Source of the DNA: Weissella oryzae SG25
Lineage (GTDB): Bacteria > Bacillota > Bacilli > Lactobacillales > Lactobacillaceae
Assembly: GCF_000691805.2 (NCBI RefSeq)
Contig: NZ_DF820489.1
Location: 84,612-148,611, forward strand
Length of the DNA stretch: 64,000 nt
Direction: 5' to 3'
Under the pieces are notes generated by a model. It made no database searches. It saw only the letters and a list, made by a program, of their open reading frames with translations, and had not been told where the DNA came from. A program made the translations under genes and the position numbers. Each line of letters starts with the position of its first letter. Position 1 is the stretch's first letter. Positions 63,047 to 64,000 of the stretch are shown here, piece by piece.

Positions 63047-63099
63047 ATTTGTAAACAACGGATTCAAATTCATTTCCTGCAAATTCAATGAACACTCTT

Positions 63100-63333
63100 T
63101 TATTCTTTGAGTTCAATCAATTCAGATTGAAGCTCGATAATATGGCTATTAACCGTATCCATTAAGGCAAGTACCAGCGAATATACAAAGACAACAATAA
63201 CCGCAAACATCTGCATCCATTTTGCTTCAGAATTACCAATAAATGCCACGCATACCCATATAAACAATGTGTTTATCAGAATGTCATATCTATTTAACCA
63301 GCCAATCACTCTTTTTAGCCCATTCATTTTCAT
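63100..63333 (-). CDS. small phage membrane protein (77 aa)
   Basis: Two TM helices (about 15-32 and 37-57) and a C-terminal acidic helix (IIELQSELIELKE). Starts on the last base of the DUF3310 stop codon. Function unknown. Confidence 0.6.
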   Translation of the reverse strand: MKMNGLKRVIGWLNRYDILINTLFIWVCVAFIGNSEAKWMQMFAVIVVFVYSLVLALMDTVNSHIIELQSELIELKE

Positions 63334-63566
63334 TACTTCACATCCAATAATTTGATAGCATGTTTCAAATACCACACTGCCTTTTCGAGGTCTTGACTAG
63401 TTGTTCCCTTGAATGGTGCTCGTAAGATATACTTCAAAGCATTTCCAATACTGAACGACAACTTAGGCTCAAATGCTGGAGCTACTTCATCAATCACTTC
63501 AATAGCTTCAAAATTGAATTTCTTGTAGTGTGACGGATGATTCACTAAATCATTATGATCTGTCAT
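63333..63566 (-). CDS. DUF3310 phage protein
   Basis: 77 residues: VNHPSHYKKFNFEAIEVIDEV, SIGNALKYILRAPFKG and DLEKAVWYLKHAI are the family pattern. Common in the middle genes of Firmicute phages; annotated as nucleotide-kinase-like, true role unknown. AGGAG precedes the ATG. Confidence 0.88.
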   Translation of the reverse strand: MTDHNDLVNHPSHYKKFNFEAIEVIDEVAPAFEPKLSFSIGNALKYILRAPFKGTTSQDLEKAVWYLKHAIKLLDVK

Positions 63567-63604
63567 TATTTAACTCCTAACTAATTATTTAAATAAACCC
63601 ATTA

Positions 63605-63850
63605 TCAATTTAATGCATCGGACTTAGGTGGTTCGCCATGCTCAGCACAATGTAGTTTGACGTAGATAAAATGATTGCCGCCATCATTCACGTTTCCACT
63701 GTTAGTCCAATAATTAGCCGGATCATAAATTCCAGCTTCTTCTTCGGCTACTTTTATAATGCGTTCACGTTCTCTTGATTCGCCAACTCCTACACCAATC
63801 GTGTAAGCAGAAAGAGCTGAAACCAACGCCACAATAATCATCGCTAACAT
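63605..63850 (-). CDS. small phage membrane-anchored protein (81 aa)
   Basis: One N-terminal TM (2-25), then a charged turn ESRERERIIKVAEEEAG and a C-terminal part with Cys and His (KLHCAEHGE). GGAGG precedes the ATG, which overlaps the previous stop. Function unknown. Confidence 0.6.
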   Translation of the reverse strand: MLAMIIVALVSALSAYTIGVGVGESRERERIIKVAEEEAGIYDPANYWTNSGNVNDGGNHFIYVKLHCAEHGEPPKSDALN

Positions 63851-64000
63851 TACTCATCCTCCGATATTTCGCGAACAATAATGTCATACTCAACAGGAAT
63901 GGCATTATACTCTTGCAAGTCATGGCGAATCTCATCAGCTGTTTGTTTTCTCGCCAAAACAGTACCATTCTCTGGCGAGATAAGTTCATATAAATCTTCG
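63850..64000 (-). CDS. phage hypothetical protein, C-terminal 49 residues
   Basis: The visible end reads ELISPENGTVLARKQTADEI...EYDIIVREISEDE. The start lies past the window edge. Overlaps the next gene by one base, so it belongs to the same operon. Confidence 0.6.
   Translation of the reverse strand, partial: EDLYELISPENGTVLARKQTADEIRHDLQEYNAIPVEYDIIVREISEDE

Noticed and set aside
1..64000. CRISPR arrays and insertion sequences
   Set aside because: No regularly spaced repeats and no transposase gene or terminal inverted repeats were seen; the tandem repeats found are short and ungapped.

Overview
The window comes from a low-to-mid G+C Gram-positive of the Lactobacillaceae, most likely a heterofermenter of the Weissella/Leuconostoc group. 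The evidence is an LmrA/HorA-type multidrug pump, two different 6-phosphogluconate dehydrogenases, TagE-type glucosyltransferases, a T-box-controlled tyrS, an agmatine deiminase cluster, CcpA-type cre sites and SD-led genes throughout. The genus is inferred, not proven. Positions 1 to about 39.2 kb are chromosome; about 39.2 kb to the end is a prophage that runs off the window.

Chromosome, in order: the start of an rRNA methyltransferase gene (rlmD); three small genes; a nickel/cobalt permease; a 28-residue Fst-like type I toxin locus; tRNA-Asn; a PadR + two DUF1048 operon; metK behind a SAM-I (S-box) leader; marR-lmrA; an SDR gene. Then comes a modular island in which one and the same terminator hairpin occurs three times (10968, 14827, 16253). 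Between copies 1 and 2 lies a DpnII-type (GATC) restriction-modification system, between copies 2 and 3 an EcsC-family gene, and after copy 3 a seven-tRNA array read leftwards (Val, Asp, Phe, Trp, His, Leu, Leu). A tRNA-Cys gene lies on the other strand. Next are two TagE-like glycosyltransferases and a redox stretch: a beta-hydroxyacid dehydrogenase, an aldo/keto reductase, a flavin disulfide reductase lacking the usual His, and a GAF-type methionine sulfoxide reductase lacking the resolving cysteines. The agmatine cluster aguB-aguD-aguA1-aguA2-rpiR follows, in which aguA2 has lost two catalytic residues. After tyrS come a TSUP exporter, a PAP2 phosphatase, a strong unidentified structured RNA at 33.7-34.0 kb, and a gluconate/pentose-phosphate region (degenerate half FGGY kinase, two gnd genes, rpiR).

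Prophage, all genes on the minus strand, so read from high to low coordinates: small early/middle genes (64-63.1 kb); an ArpU/RinA-like late regulator; a cargo region; terminase, portal, minor head, scaffold, capsid, Ig-like head protein, connectors, tail tube, tail chaperones, tape measure, Dit, Tal with a fused lysozyme, fibres; XkdX, holin, GH25 endolysin. No integrase lies in the window.

The most exciting part is the cargo at 60.66-62.51 kb. A three-gene unit with its own promoter and terminator encodes a 47-residue two-helix membrane protein, a two-TM + macro-domain protein (ThsA-like, type II Thoeris) and a TIR-like protein (ThsB). Just before it is a 246-nt RNA with its own terminator, whose 5' part looks like tRNA-Leu (acceptor, D-arm and T-arm all recognisable) but has no clear anticodon arm. 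A second notable point: the capsid and tail-tube genes both end at the same A_AAA_TAA slip site and both continue in the -1 frame for exactly 21 codons with related sequence, implying paired programmed frameshifts.
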